Of a stretch of DNA of 64,000 nt, positions 53,976-64,000 are shown piece by piece. The stretch lies in the NCBI GenBank assembly GCA_018292915.2, contig JACVVK020000497.1:17501-81500 (forward strand). The letters are read 5' to 3'. Each line of letters opens with the position of its first letter. The stretch's first letter is position 1. The notes under the pieces are model-generated. The model did no database searches, was not told the DNA's origin, and saw only the letters and a program-made list of their open reading frames with translations. This DNA is from Batillaria attramentaria. Taxonomy: Eukaryota; Mollusca; Gastropoda; Batillariidae. A program made the translations under genes and the position numbers.

Positions 53976-56900
53976 ATGATGATGATGATTGGCCATTTGT
54001 ATAGCGCTACGAAAAGAACTTCCATGCAGTAAGCATGCTCACGGCGCCTTTGGGTTTGGGGAAGCAGAAGAAGAAGAAGAAGAAAGAAAGAAAAAATAAA
54101 AATTAGAACTGAGAGAAAAGGTGCGTCTTGAGGTTCCGCTTGAAGGTCATGACTGACGCAGAACCTGACTTAGGTGAGCTGGCAAGTTGTTCCAGAGGCA
54201 GGGAGCTGCACTCTTGAAAGCCCGTGCACCAGATCGTTTCTTGTTTGTGTTGTCATAGTAACCTGGGACAGCAAGTCTGGACTGGGAAGAAGATCTTAGG
54301 CTGCGTGAAGGTCTATAGAGTGGTATGAGCTCAGCCAGATATAGTGGAGCAGTGCCGTGAATGCAGGAGAAAGTCAATGAGAGAAGCTTATGGTCGATGC
54401 GAAGCTTGACTGGAAGCCAGTGGAGATCTTTGAGGACCGGTGTGATATGGTCAGTCTTTTTGGAACGGGAGACAATTCTTGCAGCCACATTCTGTGCATG
54501 CTGAAGGCGCTGGAGCAGCGATTCCGGAAGACCCCAAAGACAGGCATTGCAGTAGTCCAGGCGGGATGAGACCAGAGATACGGCAATGGTGTTGGCAGTG
54601 TGTCTGTTGATGTAGGGACGGATTTTACCCAGACGTCTGAGGTGGAAGAAGCAGGCTTTGACTACAGCACTGACGTGGTCTGACATCAACAGCTCACTGT
54701 CTAAAATCAGTCCAAGGTTTCGAACAGAGTCCGAGAGAGGGATTTCAGCATCGCCGACAGAAACAGAATGGATCTGAGCTTTTGTTTTGATCTTCTTTGA
54801 ACCAAACAAGATTGCCTCTGATTTGCCGTCATTAAGCTTCAACTTATTCCTCGACATCCAGGATTTGACATCAAGGCAGCAAGCCTCCAAACGACGAAGT
54901 GCTGCCTGTGCTGCAGTAGGATCAGGAGGGATGTGGGTGTACAGCTGTGAGTCATCCGCAAAATGATGTCTGTCAATCAGATGTTTTTGAATGACCTTCC
55001 CAAGCTGTGATGAGTAGACAGAGAACAGGATAGGGCCAAGGACAGAACCCTGGGGTACGCCGCACAGCAGTGGGGTGGCTGGCGATCGGACTTCTCCAAC
55101 AGCAACATACTGTGATCTGTCCAGCAGGTATGAGACAAACCACTGATGAGCAATGCCAGTGATGCCAACTTCTTTGTGCAGCCTGTGGAGCAGAAGCTGG
55201 TGATCGATCGTGTCGAACGCCGCACTCAGATCGAGCAGAAGCAAGAGAACTGCGCTGCCGCTGTCCATGCCGCATAGGAGGTCGTTGGTCACTCGAAGTA
55301 GGGCAGTTTCCGTGGAATGTCCTGGTCGATATGCAGATTGGAATTTATCAAGGAGATGGTGCGTGTTGAGATGGTCTGCAAGCTGATCAGCTACGACCCG
55401 TTCCAACAGTTTGGAAATGAAGGGAAGGTTTGATACTGGCCGGTAATTCTGGGGGAGATTGGGATCGAGGGTGGGTTTCTTCAGAAGAGGCTTGACAACT
55501 GCAGATTTGAGTGATTCTGGAACCACTCCCGTCGTAAGACTGGCATTGATAACGCCAGTGATGGCTGGGAGAAGAATGTCAATATACTCAAGGACGATGC
55601 GTGTGGGCACTGGGTCAACCTGGGACGATGTAGCCTTCGACCTCTTGATGACATTTTTCACCTCCTCTTGAGTAACAGTCGAAAAGCTAGCGAGTGGCTC
55701 ACCAGAGAAGGCAGACGAGACAGCTATGCTGCCATCCACATCATCGTCATCTGGAAAAGACGTTCTGATCTTCTCTATTTTCTGGACGAAGAAGTCAGAC
55801 AAGCAGGAGGCAGCCTGGGTGTCGTCACCCAGCTCAGGAAGGATTGGATTCGTGGAGTCCTCACCTAACAGTCTGTTCACAATAGCGAACATTTTGCGAG
55901 GATTAGATGATGCTAACTGGAGTTCTTCCTGGATATGCAGTATCTTTGTTGACTTTATCAGCTTGGTCAGTTCGTTACGAGCCTGCTTGTACAGCTGGCG
56001 GTCAATCTCAAGTCTGGATTTCCTCCATTTCCGTTCAGCACGTCGCTTTCGACATTTTGCCTTCTGGATCTCAGGATTGTACCAGGCTGTAGAGGAATGT
56101 GCTGGAACATGCTTGGTTGTAATGGGTGCATGTTTATCTAGGATGTGTGCAAGCGTCTCATTGTACAAATCAGCTAACATGTTCGCATCTGATGGTGGGT
56201 GCTGAATAAGACTTGAATCTCTGATGTCCTGACAAAAAGCAATGGAGTCAATACTCTTCATGTTCCGACATCTGATGGTCTTGCGTGGAACACGTGGTCT
56301 GGAAAGATTGGTGGTGACTTGAACCAGAAAGTGATCAGATATCTGCATGTCTTCAACAGACACACTCTGGATCAGTTTTGAGTTAGCACAAGTTACTACC
56401 CAGTCTAGGATGTGACCTTTCTTGTGTGTTGGCTCACTGACGAGCTGGGAAAAACCCAGTGAATCAAGTAGCTGTAACATGCGTTTTGTACTTGCATCAC
56501 TGATGTTATCAAAGTGCACATTGAAATCACCTAAGATGACGAACTGTTTGTGAGCAGTAGCAGCATGTGAGAACAAACCAGTCATCTCCTGATAAAATTC
56601 AGAAAAAGACAAATTGTTCTTTCTTGAGGGTGGGGGGCGGTAGACACAGTATATACTAACAGTTTGTTTGCCCTGAGTAACACAGAAGTGCATGTTCTCG
56701 AAAGATGCATACACTGAGTGTTGAAAAACCTTCACGTTCAAGTGTGATTTGTAAATGATGGCAATTCCGCCACCTCTGCCTGATAGGCGTGGTGTGCTGT
56801 GAAAACTGTATCCAGAGGGAGTCATCTCAGCAGCTGACACTTCATCTCCCTTTTCCCTCAACCAAGTCTCAGTTAAGCAGAGCACATCTAGTTCTTTGTC

Positions 56901-57300
56901 ACTAACTAGCTCATGGATGTCAAGGACCTTAGACACAGCTGACTGCACATTCAGCAACCCAACAGTAATGGTTGTGACTTTTTTGTTGTCTTTGTCAACT
57001 GTAGAAACTGACACATCAGGCTGACAAGGAGAGATAGAAGTATCCCCTTGTATAGGATGATGACTGTCAAGATGACTGTCAGTGGCATACACATGTTTAC
57101 TAACACCACCTCTCACTCCTCTTGCAGTTTTGTTCATCAAACCAAAAGTTCTACATCTACTCACAGTTTCAGGCTCCAGTCTAGCTGCACAGGTAGATCC
57201 AATGTTCAGTAGATCAGTAATAGAATACTGCAGTACTGTCATGGTAGGGAATTTCACTGTGCAAAATGTCCACTGAGTGAGAATTCACTGGGGCTACATG
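53976..57300 (-). mobile_element. Nearly complete L2-clade non-LTR retrotransposon
   Basis: One long ORF2 on minus followed by a short 3' UTR with hairpin GGCGCCGTGAGC.../GTAGCGCTATAC and an (ATC)n tail at 53976-53991. The 5' end is uncertain, near 57300 or slightly beyond. No ORF1 is seen. It lies between divergent genes. Confidence 0.88.
54147..57257 (-). CDS. L2 LINE ORF2: endonuclease and reverse transcriptase
   Basis: A 1036-codon ORF. Residues ~95-315 are an AP-type endonuclease: NVQS at 103, TETW at 129, GDFNVH at 243, SDH at 307. Residues ~585-860 are the reverse transcriptase: NYRPVSNLPFISKLLERV, LDLSAAFDTIDH at 675, GVPQGSVLGP at 733 and the catalytic FADD at 766. The C-terminal block DHITPVLKDLHWLPVKLRID is typical of L2. 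Catalytic residues look intact. The usual last ~18 residues (FKRNLKTHLFSQF) sit in another frame just past the stop, so a one-base change has clipped the C-terminus. The natural start is uncertain because L2 ORF2 starts vary. Confidence 0.9.
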   Translation of the reverse strand: MKFPTMTVLQYSITDLLNIGSTCAARLEPETVSRCRTFGLMNKTARGVRGGVSKHVYATDSHLDSHHPIQGDTSISPCQPDVSVSTVDKDNKKVTTITVGLLNVQSAVSKVLDIHELVSDKELDVLCLTETWLREKGDEVSAAEMTPSGYSFHSTPRLSGRGGGIAIIYKSHLNVKVFQHSVYASFENMHFCVTQGKQTVSIYCVYRPPPSRKNNLSFSEFYQEMTGLFSHAATAHKQFVILGDFNVHFDNISDASTKRMLQLLDSLGFSQLVSEPTHKKGHILDWVVTCANSKLIQSVSVEDMQISDHFLVQVTTNLSRPRVPRKTIRCRNMKSIDSIAFCQDIRDSSLIQHPPSDANMLADLYNETLAHILDKHAPITTKHVPAHSSTAWYNPEIQKAKCRKRRAERKWRKSRLEIDRQLYKQARNELTKLIKSTKILHIQEELQLASSNPRKMFAIVNRLLGEDSTNPILPELGDDTQAASCLSDFFVQKIEKIRTSFPDDDDVDGSIAVSSAFSGEPLASFSTVTQEEVKNVIKRSKATSSQVDPVPTRIVLEYIDILLPAITGVINASLTTGVVPESLKSAVVKPLLKKPTLDPNLPQNYRPVSNLPFISKLLERVVADQLADHLNTHHLLDKFQSAYRPGHSTETALLRVTNDLLCGMDSGSAVLLLLLDLSAAFDTIDHQLLLHRLHKEVGITGIAHQWFVSYLLDRSQYVAVGEVRSPATPLLCGVPQGSVLGPILFSVYSSQLGKVIQKHLIDRHHFADDSQLYTHIPPDPTAAQAALRRLEACCLDVKSWMSRNKLKLNDGKSEAILFGSKKIKTKAQIHSVSVGDAEIPLSDSVRNLGLILDSELLMSDHVSAVVKACFFHLRRLGKIRPYINRHTANTIAVSLVSSRLDYCNACLWGLPESLLQRLQHAQNVAARIVSRSKKTDHITPVLKDLHWLPVKLRIDHKLLSLTFSCIHGTAPLYLAELIPLYRPSRSLRSSSQSRLAVPGYYDNTNKKRSGARAFKSAAPCLWNNLPAHLSQVLRQS

Positions 57301-57689
57301 TATGACTGAGACACTCACTGTCACTGCCAGCCAGAGTAGAGAAATCTTCTTTCACAAACTGTCACAAAAGTACAGTCCAGAAGTCCATGAAAAATACACC
57401 ATCAGAATCAGGAAAATATGAGGAAAAAGAATACAGTAGAAAGAAAACTGAAATTAAAACAAAGAAGAAAGAATAAAAGAAAGTTGTCAGAGCAGTGGGG
57501 GCACAGCTGCCAGGTGGGCGCATGAACACTACTCACTTACCGGACAATCTAACCCTGGATAATACACAAAGGCCTAATCTATCATTTGGTACGGCCCATA
57601 TTGCTGCAGTCCACATGCAGTCTGAGGGGATGAATTCAAAGGTACTCCAAAGGAACTCTCTAGGCCGGAACGGTAGACCGAGTTTCCAT

Positions 57690-57860
57690 TGCGCAGACTT
57701 GGGACTAGATGCATGACGATTGGGTCGAAAATTTGGCCGAGTTTGCACTGAGCCGAGATGCTTGACGTTTGGGTCGAAATTTTGGCCGAGTTTGCACCAG
57801 GCCGAGATGCTAGACGTTTGGGTCGAACATTTGGCCGAGATTGCACTGGGCCGCTCGGAC
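57690..57860. repeat. ~48-bp repeat with TTTGGGTCGAA core, 3 copies
   Basis: Copies of GATGCTTGACGTTTGGGTCG, then AAATTTTGGCCGAGTTTGCAC. Two further diverged copies lie at 58245-58340, beyond the telomere-like hairpin. Confidence 0.8.
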
Positions 57861-58012
57861 CGTCTTTGGTGGGTTCAGGAAGAAACCGTTGTACTGTTTG
57901 GGTCTCAGTCTCCCCATCCCCCTAAGAAAAATCCCTTTTAAGAAACTCAAAAATTAGAAACTCGTACCCCTCCCCCCCCCCCCGTCCCCTCCCCCGAGTG
58001 TTCGACGAGGGG

Positions 58013-58232
58013 GAGGCTATTATGGAGGGAACTCGTACAGGTCTATTTTTAGACGGTTAGGGTTAGGGTTAGGTTTAGGGTTAGTTTTGGGCTTAGGGTT
58101 AAGGTTAGGCTTAGGGTTAGGGTTTGGTTAGGGTTTGAGCGCGCTATCGGGCGTCAAGTTTCCGGAATCCCATGACCTCAGGTGACGTCCGTCTAAAAAT
58201 AGACCTGTACGAGTTCCGTCCAAAATAGCCTT
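58013..58232. repeat. Inverted repeat enclosing a telomere-like tract
   Basis: Arms 58013-58056 and 58189-58232 (core ACTCGTACAGGTCTATTTTT on the left) pair over ~44 bases with few mismatches. The ~130-base loop starts with degenerate TTAGGG repeats. Confidence 0.85.
58056..58137 (+). repeat. Interstitial telomere-like (TTAGGG)n, degenerate
   Basis: About 13 units of TTAGGG mixed with TTTAGGG, TTAAGG and GGCTTAGGG variants. TTAGGG is the usual telomere repeat of molluscs and many other animals. Confidence 0.9.
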
Positions 58233-59446
58233 CACCGTTTGACGAAATGATACACGTTTGGGTCGAACGGTAGGCCGAGTTTGCACGGGGCCGACCTGGG
58301 TGAGTTTGGACGAGATGTCGTTTGGGTCGAACGGTAGGTAATGTCCCTTTGTCCTCAACCTCCGGTCGAATGAAACTGTCCTGACGGTACTGTCACGGTC
58401 CTGTTGTATTAAAACGTTCATGAGTCGATAAACATCAGTTTCAGTTGCACCTGATACACCGGACTTTACTCAGTGAATACGTTGTACTATGCAAATGTCA
58501 TTGACAGATGGACCTGCCGCAAACTTGAACTGATATCACATGGTTCAGTCACGGTGATACTAACCGTCTGCCTTGATGGTTAGTTGGCTCCCTTCATGAT
58601 TATAAGTGACGTGTCACACACATCCGAAACTGTGATGCACCTGCAACGACAAAAATGTGCTCTTCGCTCTTCATAATGACGTGTATGTGCACGCTGGCAA
58701 CGAAAGTAATATCGCAATACTTCAATTGATAATAATTATTGCTCTAGCTGTGACTAATTTTGCATCGATCGGTGAGGTTGCGTGGTCGAGGAAAAACCCG
58801 GCAGCAAAAATGTGCAAGCAACCTATCTAACTAGGCTATACAACGAGTCACGCTCCTGGGTAACCATGGTCGTTATCAGTGCTGACCCTGTCAACCCACG
58901 CAAAGTTGACTCTGACCCAACCCTCGCGCTCTCTGCTGTCAGTGTATGGACGTGCGCCTAATCTCGATCGGAAACATTTCAGTGCACTGGACAAGTCTCT
59001 GCCAGGGGAACATCTCTCATAGAATTTTCTTCGTGAATAATAACACTTATGGATGTCGACCGGCAAAATCCGAGCCTGCACGAAGAAATTATAGAATGAA
59101 AGAAACAACATTTAATGTTTAAAGTTATTAACATTTTAATGGGTAAGTGTGTGTTGGAAAGGGAGGCGGGGGCTTTCTTGCTGTGTGAATATAAACCCAG
59201 TACTGCAATCGTTTAGTTTAGTTTAATTCAGTTGTTTCATTCCATATATCTAAAACCAAAAGAACATAAAAATGAAAAAAAAAATAAGGACAAGGGCAAG
59301 AACAACCCCCCCCCCCCCCCAAACAAAAGATAAAAAAGATAAAAGATAAAAAAAAAACTGAAGACAGAAAAAACACTAAAAAGACACAAAAAAGCAAAAC
59401 AAAACAAACAAAAGAAAAAATAAAAACCCAAAATAAACAAAGAAAA

Positions 59447-59450
<4 letters not shown>

Positions 59451-59507
<57 letters not shown>

Positions 59508-59527
59508 CACGCACGCACGCACGCACA
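59451..59527. repeat. (CA)n(GCAC)n microsatellite
   Basis: A CA run followed by a few GCAC units, about 200 bases upstream of the nidogen-domain gene's start codon. Confidence 0.95.
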
Positions 59528-59728
59528 TTAAACATAAAACACGAAAAGAACAACAACTAGAGACTTGGCGGGAGTACGGTACTGACGTTGTCGTCATTTT
59601 TCTCGAAAGCCGCCCGACTAAAAGCACACAAACGCTTGAGAGTTCAAGTGCGCGCGCTTAATCAGACGGTGAGTTGTCTCTCCCTGTTTTTCAACCGTCA
59701 TCGCGTCAGTGTTCGAATTCAGTTCAAA

Positions 59729-59801
59729 ATGGACGCTTCCTTGTCGAGGATTTGTCTTGTTTCTTGTTTTCTCTTGCTTGCGACTTTCTTCCACCATGCA
59801 G
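59729..59801 (+). CDS. NIDO-domain protein exon 1 (signal peptide)
   Basis: ATG at 59729 in context AAAATGG, 24 codons plus one base, donor CATGCAG|GTAAGA. It encodes a short basic N-region and a hydrophobic core (CLVSCFLLLATFF). The intron is 2.1 kb. Confidence 0.85.
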
Positions 59802-60583
59802 GTAAGACAACTTTGTTTTCGAAGACAAGTTCTATACCTTGTGTTTTGTTGTGGAAAATTGCTAAGCTTCTATCTGGCTTAGTCGTTTGAATGTATCAGG
59901 ACAGTTTTCAGTGCCGAGAGGCCGGCGCCCAGAAATAATATCTTTGACCCATACCGGCTGCGGGGTACATTGTTGGTAATTAACGCTAGATAACGGTTAA
60001 CAAAGGTCAGTTTCAAGTATACGGCATATACTGGTTTGCGGTCAGTATCTGTGTGTTCCTCTCAAACATTGCTAAAGGTAATTAGCAATATTTAAAGCGA
60101 AGCATACTGACGGTTATTCAGTTCAGTCACCTTTATCACGTGACCCATTTGTGACACACTGTGTTCACAGAGCTAGAGGTCATTGTCATAATTATGTGCT
60201 GAAACCAAAATTATGTGAACAAGACTTGGAGAGTAGGCTTTTTTTTAAAGAGTCATTTATTGCCACATGTGCCTAGCAGGAAAAAAATTGATTTTCTTTT
60301 GTGATAACCATGTGCAACGCTTCACAGTTAATATTTTAACTTCTCGCAGTGACGCAGTGAGCGACCTAGTTTTGAAAAATCTCTCATAACCTCGGGTGTT
60401 ACTCCCTGTTGAAGAATTATTCACTTGAGCTACAGGCATTCTTTCGAAGTCTAGACCGAATAGTGCATGTGAACTTCCTTAATTCATGTGTTGTTTGGAC
60501 TTGTCAATTGCACTTTGCAGCTAACCAGATTCATGGAGTTGATAAAAAAAGGATCATAGCGATTCTTTTGCGCGCGCGCGCGC

Positions 60584-60668
<85 letters not shown>

Positions 60669-61386
60669 ACACGCGCGCGCGCGCTTTTCAAATGCAAAAC
60701 TTTGCACGAAATCAGTTTTTCAGACTATGAAAATTTTATTTGTTGAGTTATTGTTTGAATTTTCAGCGAGCCTTCAAACTGACATTGTCTTGTGTTAAAG
60801 TGTTAGGCTTATGACACAGGGAGACGATTATTGTTCGGACAAACACGGAAAATAGCGCACAAAACACGCTCCGGCAAAGTTAAGGCAAAAGCATGTTCAG
60901 TGTTGCCGCATGTCATACGAAAAAAAAACAACAAAAAAAACCCACTATGTTCGCTGTTTGTTCGGACGAAAGCCACTCCTGTATGACTTCGGCCTTACTT
61001 CAAATAGCACCAAAATAAGATCCTTGACATACAAAAGCAGCCTTGTCGTCTCCCAAGACAAGTTCTGTCGCAGAGACTGTTTGTCTGAAGTGAATGCGTT
61101 GATCAGGCAATAGGCCTACAAGCCCTGCTTTTCGCCTATCGCAGTGCAACGTTCGCGCGCCGCAGTTTGTAGTATCCTGGAGCCACGCCAAACATACGAA
61201 TATTAAAACACATAAATCGTGTTCCAACAGCGAGCTTGTCTAGTGCACTTCGTCTCATTTCCGGTGACGCCAAACCGGGTGGCGGACATCCCTGTACCCG
61301 GGGCCCACGCTACTCTAGGCTATTCCTCTCTCATGGGGAAAAAGAAATGTCTGCTCGAAACGTAACAATGACAAGACATTAAAATT

Positions 61387-61466
<80 letters not shown>

Positions 61467-63841
61467 GCGCGCGCACAGAGAGAGAGAGAGAGAGAGCGCG
61501 CAATCATCACAATTCTATGCACATTCTGGATAAGTAATACTGCGAAAAATGCAGACGTGCAAAAAAAAAAAAAAAAAAACATGTCCGTATGATTATTACT
61601 GTTCTTCCTTATTCCAAAGGGGACACATTGGTGCAGTTCAGTACCTAGCCCAGCGAAATCTCACGTGTTCTCTTGAGCGCAGCAATCAGGTCACCTCAGT
61701 TTTGAGCTGGATTATACGGGCTGAGTTATTAACTTGGGTACCGGTAGCCTGTTGCCAGTTTGGTACATAAGAGTAATTGAAAGCCTACAGGATTCGTTTT
61801 GCGTAAATAATAAGAGTAGGAATGTTTAAGTATAATTGCTCCGTAACTCTGTAACTCTGTTCCCATTGTTACAGATGCCGCCTATGAAGCTCTGTACCCG
61901 TACAGCAGAGACAAGTTCTTCTCAAGATCCGAGATCTTAGGCGTGAAACCGAAGGTGCATCTGCCCATTCCAGTCCGCTACTATGGCCAGTTGTTCGAAA
62001 CTGTCTACGTAAGTAGTGTCTCATACCCACTGAACTGAAAACTGACGTGAACGTTCAGTACGTGTGTCAAGCCCGGCCTCTGAACTGAAACCATGAACGT
62101 TCGGTACTTGTGTAATACCATCTGAACTGAAAACATGAACGTTCGGAACATGTGTCATACCCTCTGAACTGACAACATGAACGTTCAGTACGTGTGTCAA
62201 GCCCGGCCTCTGAACTGAAACCATGAACGTTCGGTACTTGTGTCATACCATCTGAACTGAAACCATGAACGTTCGGTACTTGTGTCATGCCCTCTGAACT
62301 GACAACATGAACGTTCAGTACGTGTATCATACCCTCTGAACTGATAACACATACGTTCAGTTCTACGATCCTGCTAGAGGTTTTAATCCTTTCTGGACTG
62401 GTTACGTGTTAACATGTAATAGCAATCAAACTCTCAGGGCCGGGCTACGTGTTAACGTGCTATGCTTACCAGTTTTCCTTACCGATCAGCCTTTTTCCCA
62501 CCCCAGACCACAGTAGGATTTTTTTCCCCTTGTACGTCATTACTCTCAGTTCCTGTTGTGACTGCCAACCGGCAGTGTATTTAGTTTTACCTGAGTTTGT
62601 CACTGGAAAATGGCAAAAGACAAAGGGGACACAACCGAGCCTTGAAGGAAACGCGGTTTCACACGATGTGGTACAAACTGTCCAGAAAGGGTTAAACTGA
62701 TAAAGACCAAAATGACAAGACAAACATATCCCTCTCAGGTACGCGCACGTTAAACAGAATTGATGAAAGGAAATCGAAAGTAACACTCGACACTAATTTA
62801 CGACCTATCATAATTTACGTGCTGAAGATCAAAAAGGGGGGGGGGGGGGGTAGGAGGGGGGAGGCGTTGCGAGCTGTGATAAGGCGGGTGGGGTGGTGGT
62901 GGGTATAGGGGCGAGACGGGTGGTGGTGGCGAGTGTTTGAGGGCGGATTAATCGCACAGTAGTTCTAGTGCTCCCGATGATCGACATCATCTTGGGATTT
63001 TCGTGCAGCTGCATTTTGAGAATAGTGCAAAAGAAGAGCCTGCATGTTATCCTGCGCTAATTATTTAAAATTTATTAGATCTACGCACCCCCCCCCCCAA
63101 AAAAAAAAAAAAAAAAAACCTAAAACCAAAAACAACAACAAACCAACAAAAAAACCCCAACAACACCAAAAAACAACAACAACAAAAAAACAACAACAAA
63201 CAAAAGCAAAAAAACCAACAACAACAACAACAACTAACAACAAAAACCAACAACACAAAACAACAACAAACACACCCCCCCCCAAAAAAAAAAAAAAAAA
63301 CACCACAAAAACCCCAGACACATACAAAAAGAATAACAATAAAAACAAACAAAAAAAACCCCAATAAACAACAACAACAGCAACAACACCCCCCAAAAAA
63401 ACAAAACAAAACAAAAAAAACCCCCAAAAAACCAACCAAAACCAAAACCAACCAACAACAAAAACAAAACAAAACAAACAAAAAACCCAACAACAGCAAA
63501 CAACAAACAAAACAGAAGAAGAACAACAACAACAACCAACAAAAACACCCAAATCTCACAAGAACCTGTCCTGCGTCCATTTAGACGGGCCGGGACTCCA
63601 GGTTCTGGAGCAAACGACCCATCGAGCTGAGCTACAAGCAGTCTAAATACTTTTAAACACGACAGATTTCCAAGGACGGCCTGCTTGGCTTTGACCCAGA
63701 CATCGGCTTCTCTCAGAACCAGTGGAGAAACGGACTGCCGGAGCTAAGTGTTGCAGCGGACAAGCCTTTCATCTCGCCCTTCCATCACAACGGCCTGCTC
63801 AGGTCTGGCGCTTCTCAGAGATACACGGGGAGAATTTACCA
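59729..63841 (+). CDS. Secreted NIDO-domain protein, N-terminal part
   Basis: Three exons (59729-59801, 61875-62008, 63666-63841) join in frame. The gene continues beyond the window. The product starts with a signal peptide (MDASLSRICLVSCFLLLATF, then FHHAG). It then enters the N-terminal part of a nidogen-type (NIDO) domain: ALYPYSRDKFFSR, VHLPIPVRYYGQLFETVYIS, KDGLLGFDP, and RYTGRIYQ. NIDO domains occur in nidogens, SNED1, mesh, mucin-4 and tectorins. The domains that would distinguish these lie outside the window, so no symbol is given. It should act extracellularly, in basement membrane or at the apical surface. Confidence 0.82.
60571..60686. repeat. (CG)n(CA)n(CG)n alternating tract
   Basis: About 115 bases of almost unbroken alternating purine-pyrimidine sequence with GC-repeat ends on both sides of a CA core, in intron 1 of the NIDO gene. 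Strong Z-DNA candidate. Confidence 0.9.
61391..61500. repeat. (CA)n(CG)n(GA)n microsatellite
   Basis: A second alternating tract in the same intron, ending in GA units and GCGCGC. Confidence 0.95.
61875..62008 (+). CDS. NIDO-domain protein exon 2
   Basis: Acceptor TTGTTACAG|AT, donor GTCTAC|GTAAGT. It encodes DAAYEALYPYSRDKFFSRSE and the beta-strand-like VHLPIPVRYYGQLFETVY that opens a NIDO domain. Confidence 0.88.
62024..62345. repeat. ~43-bp minisatellite, about 8 copies
   Basis: Unit CTCTGAACTGAAACCATGAA, then CGTTCGGTACTTGTGTCATACC, starting about 15 bases after the exon 2 donor of the NIDO gene. Confidence 0.9.
62346..63665 (+). other. Rest of NIDO intron 2: low complexity
   Basis: Unique sequence to about 62830, then G-rich, C-rich and a ~460-base A/C-only tract (63088-63550) of CAA/AAC-type repeats. 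Its long Cys/Val/Leu/Phe minus-strand ORFs are compositional. No exon seen. Confidence 0.6.
63666..63841 (+). CDS. NIDO-domain protein exon 3
   Basis: Acceptor AACACGACAG|ATT, donor TACCA|GTAAGT. It encodes ISKDGLLGFDPDIGFSQNQW, PFISPFHHNGLLR and RYTGRIYQ, matching the NIDO pattern of a YVS.NGLI turn followed by P.I.PF and G.IYY. The next exon lies beyond the window. Confidence 0.88.
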
Positions 63842-64000
63842 GTAAGTAAGAGATTTTGTTGTTGTTGTGGTATGCTGATTCCTTTGTTAGTTGCGTCGAG
63901 TTATTTGACAGACTCACAGACACACCCATTGACGATGGATGGGTGACCAGGCACTAGCAGATTGTCATAATTTCAAGATAAAGATGTTTTCAGGTGCTAT

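Larger units (their letters stand above)
57301..59728. other. Intergenic space with diverged short repeats
   Basis: No exon supported. It holds TTTGGGTCGAA repeats, a telomere-like hairpin, a C-run with (CA)n(GCAC)n at 59451-59527, and A-rich low-complexity sequence at 59270-59450. Confidence 0.5.

Noticed and set aside
57533..57846. Minus-strand ORFs with repeated RPNFRP/RPNVRPKR
   Set aside because: Short frames through the TTTGGGTCGAA repeats, with no start context or homology.
63061..63580. Cys/Val/Phe-rich minus-strand ORFs up to 171 codons
   Set aside because: Translation of an A/C-only low-complexity tract inside NIDO intron 2. No domain and no start context.

Overview
This is a 64 kb window of an animal nuclear genome. 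Genes are split by many GT-AG introns and sit among dense microsatellites, minisatellites, SINEs, L2-type LINE copies and small DNA transposons. There is no operon structure. The mix of tRNA-derived SINEs with LINE-like tails, long CA/GA tracts and diverged orthologues of bilaterian proteins suggests a lophotrochozoan, most likely a mollusc. The species is inference.

Three protein-coding genes can be built by exon phase and protein similarity. (1) Plus strand, 536-18723: nine exons of a speriolin-family (SPATC1/SPATC1L-like) protein. Its last four exons carry the speriolin C-terminal domain. It has a very large Ser/Pro-rich middle exon with in-frame 18-aa and 12-aa repeats. (2) Minus strand, 53267-25460: 28 exons of a CCDC158 orthologue, a long coiled-coil protein of about 1261 residues. 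(3) Plus strand, 59729 to beyond 63841: the first three exons (signal peptide plus start of a NIDO domain) of a secreted nidogen-domain protein that runs off the window. Genes 1 and 2 converge, with about 6.7 kb between stop codons. Genes 2 and 3 diverge, with a nearly complete L2-clade LINE (53976-about 57300) and a telomere-like hairpin between them.

The most unusual content is in the CCDC158 gene. Intron 16 is filled by 86 tandem copies of a 55-bp unit (36721-41436) that is itself the 3' end of exon 16 plus its 5' splice site. Intron 25 has a second, independent array (9 copies of 47 bp, 26896-27311) built the same way from the exon 25/donor junction. Downstream of the gene, 19 tandem copies of a 34-44 bp unit (21614-22335) each hold UGUA, AATAAA and a GU-rich stretch in the gene's sense orientation. 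The locus therefore carries amplified arrays of three RNA-processing signals. Tandem repeats also fill introns of the speriolin-like gene and begin just after a splice donor of the nidogen-domain gene.

Three exons (speriolin exon 3, CCDC158 exons 4 and 6) each need one base fewer than given to keep frame with their neighbours. After that correction the coding sums are exact multiples of three. Short-homopolymer sequence errors are the simplest explanation, though real disruption is possible. Other elements include two small transposons with CAGGG termini and exact 6-bp target duplications, three SINE families, a 12-bp TIR element and a foldback palindrome.
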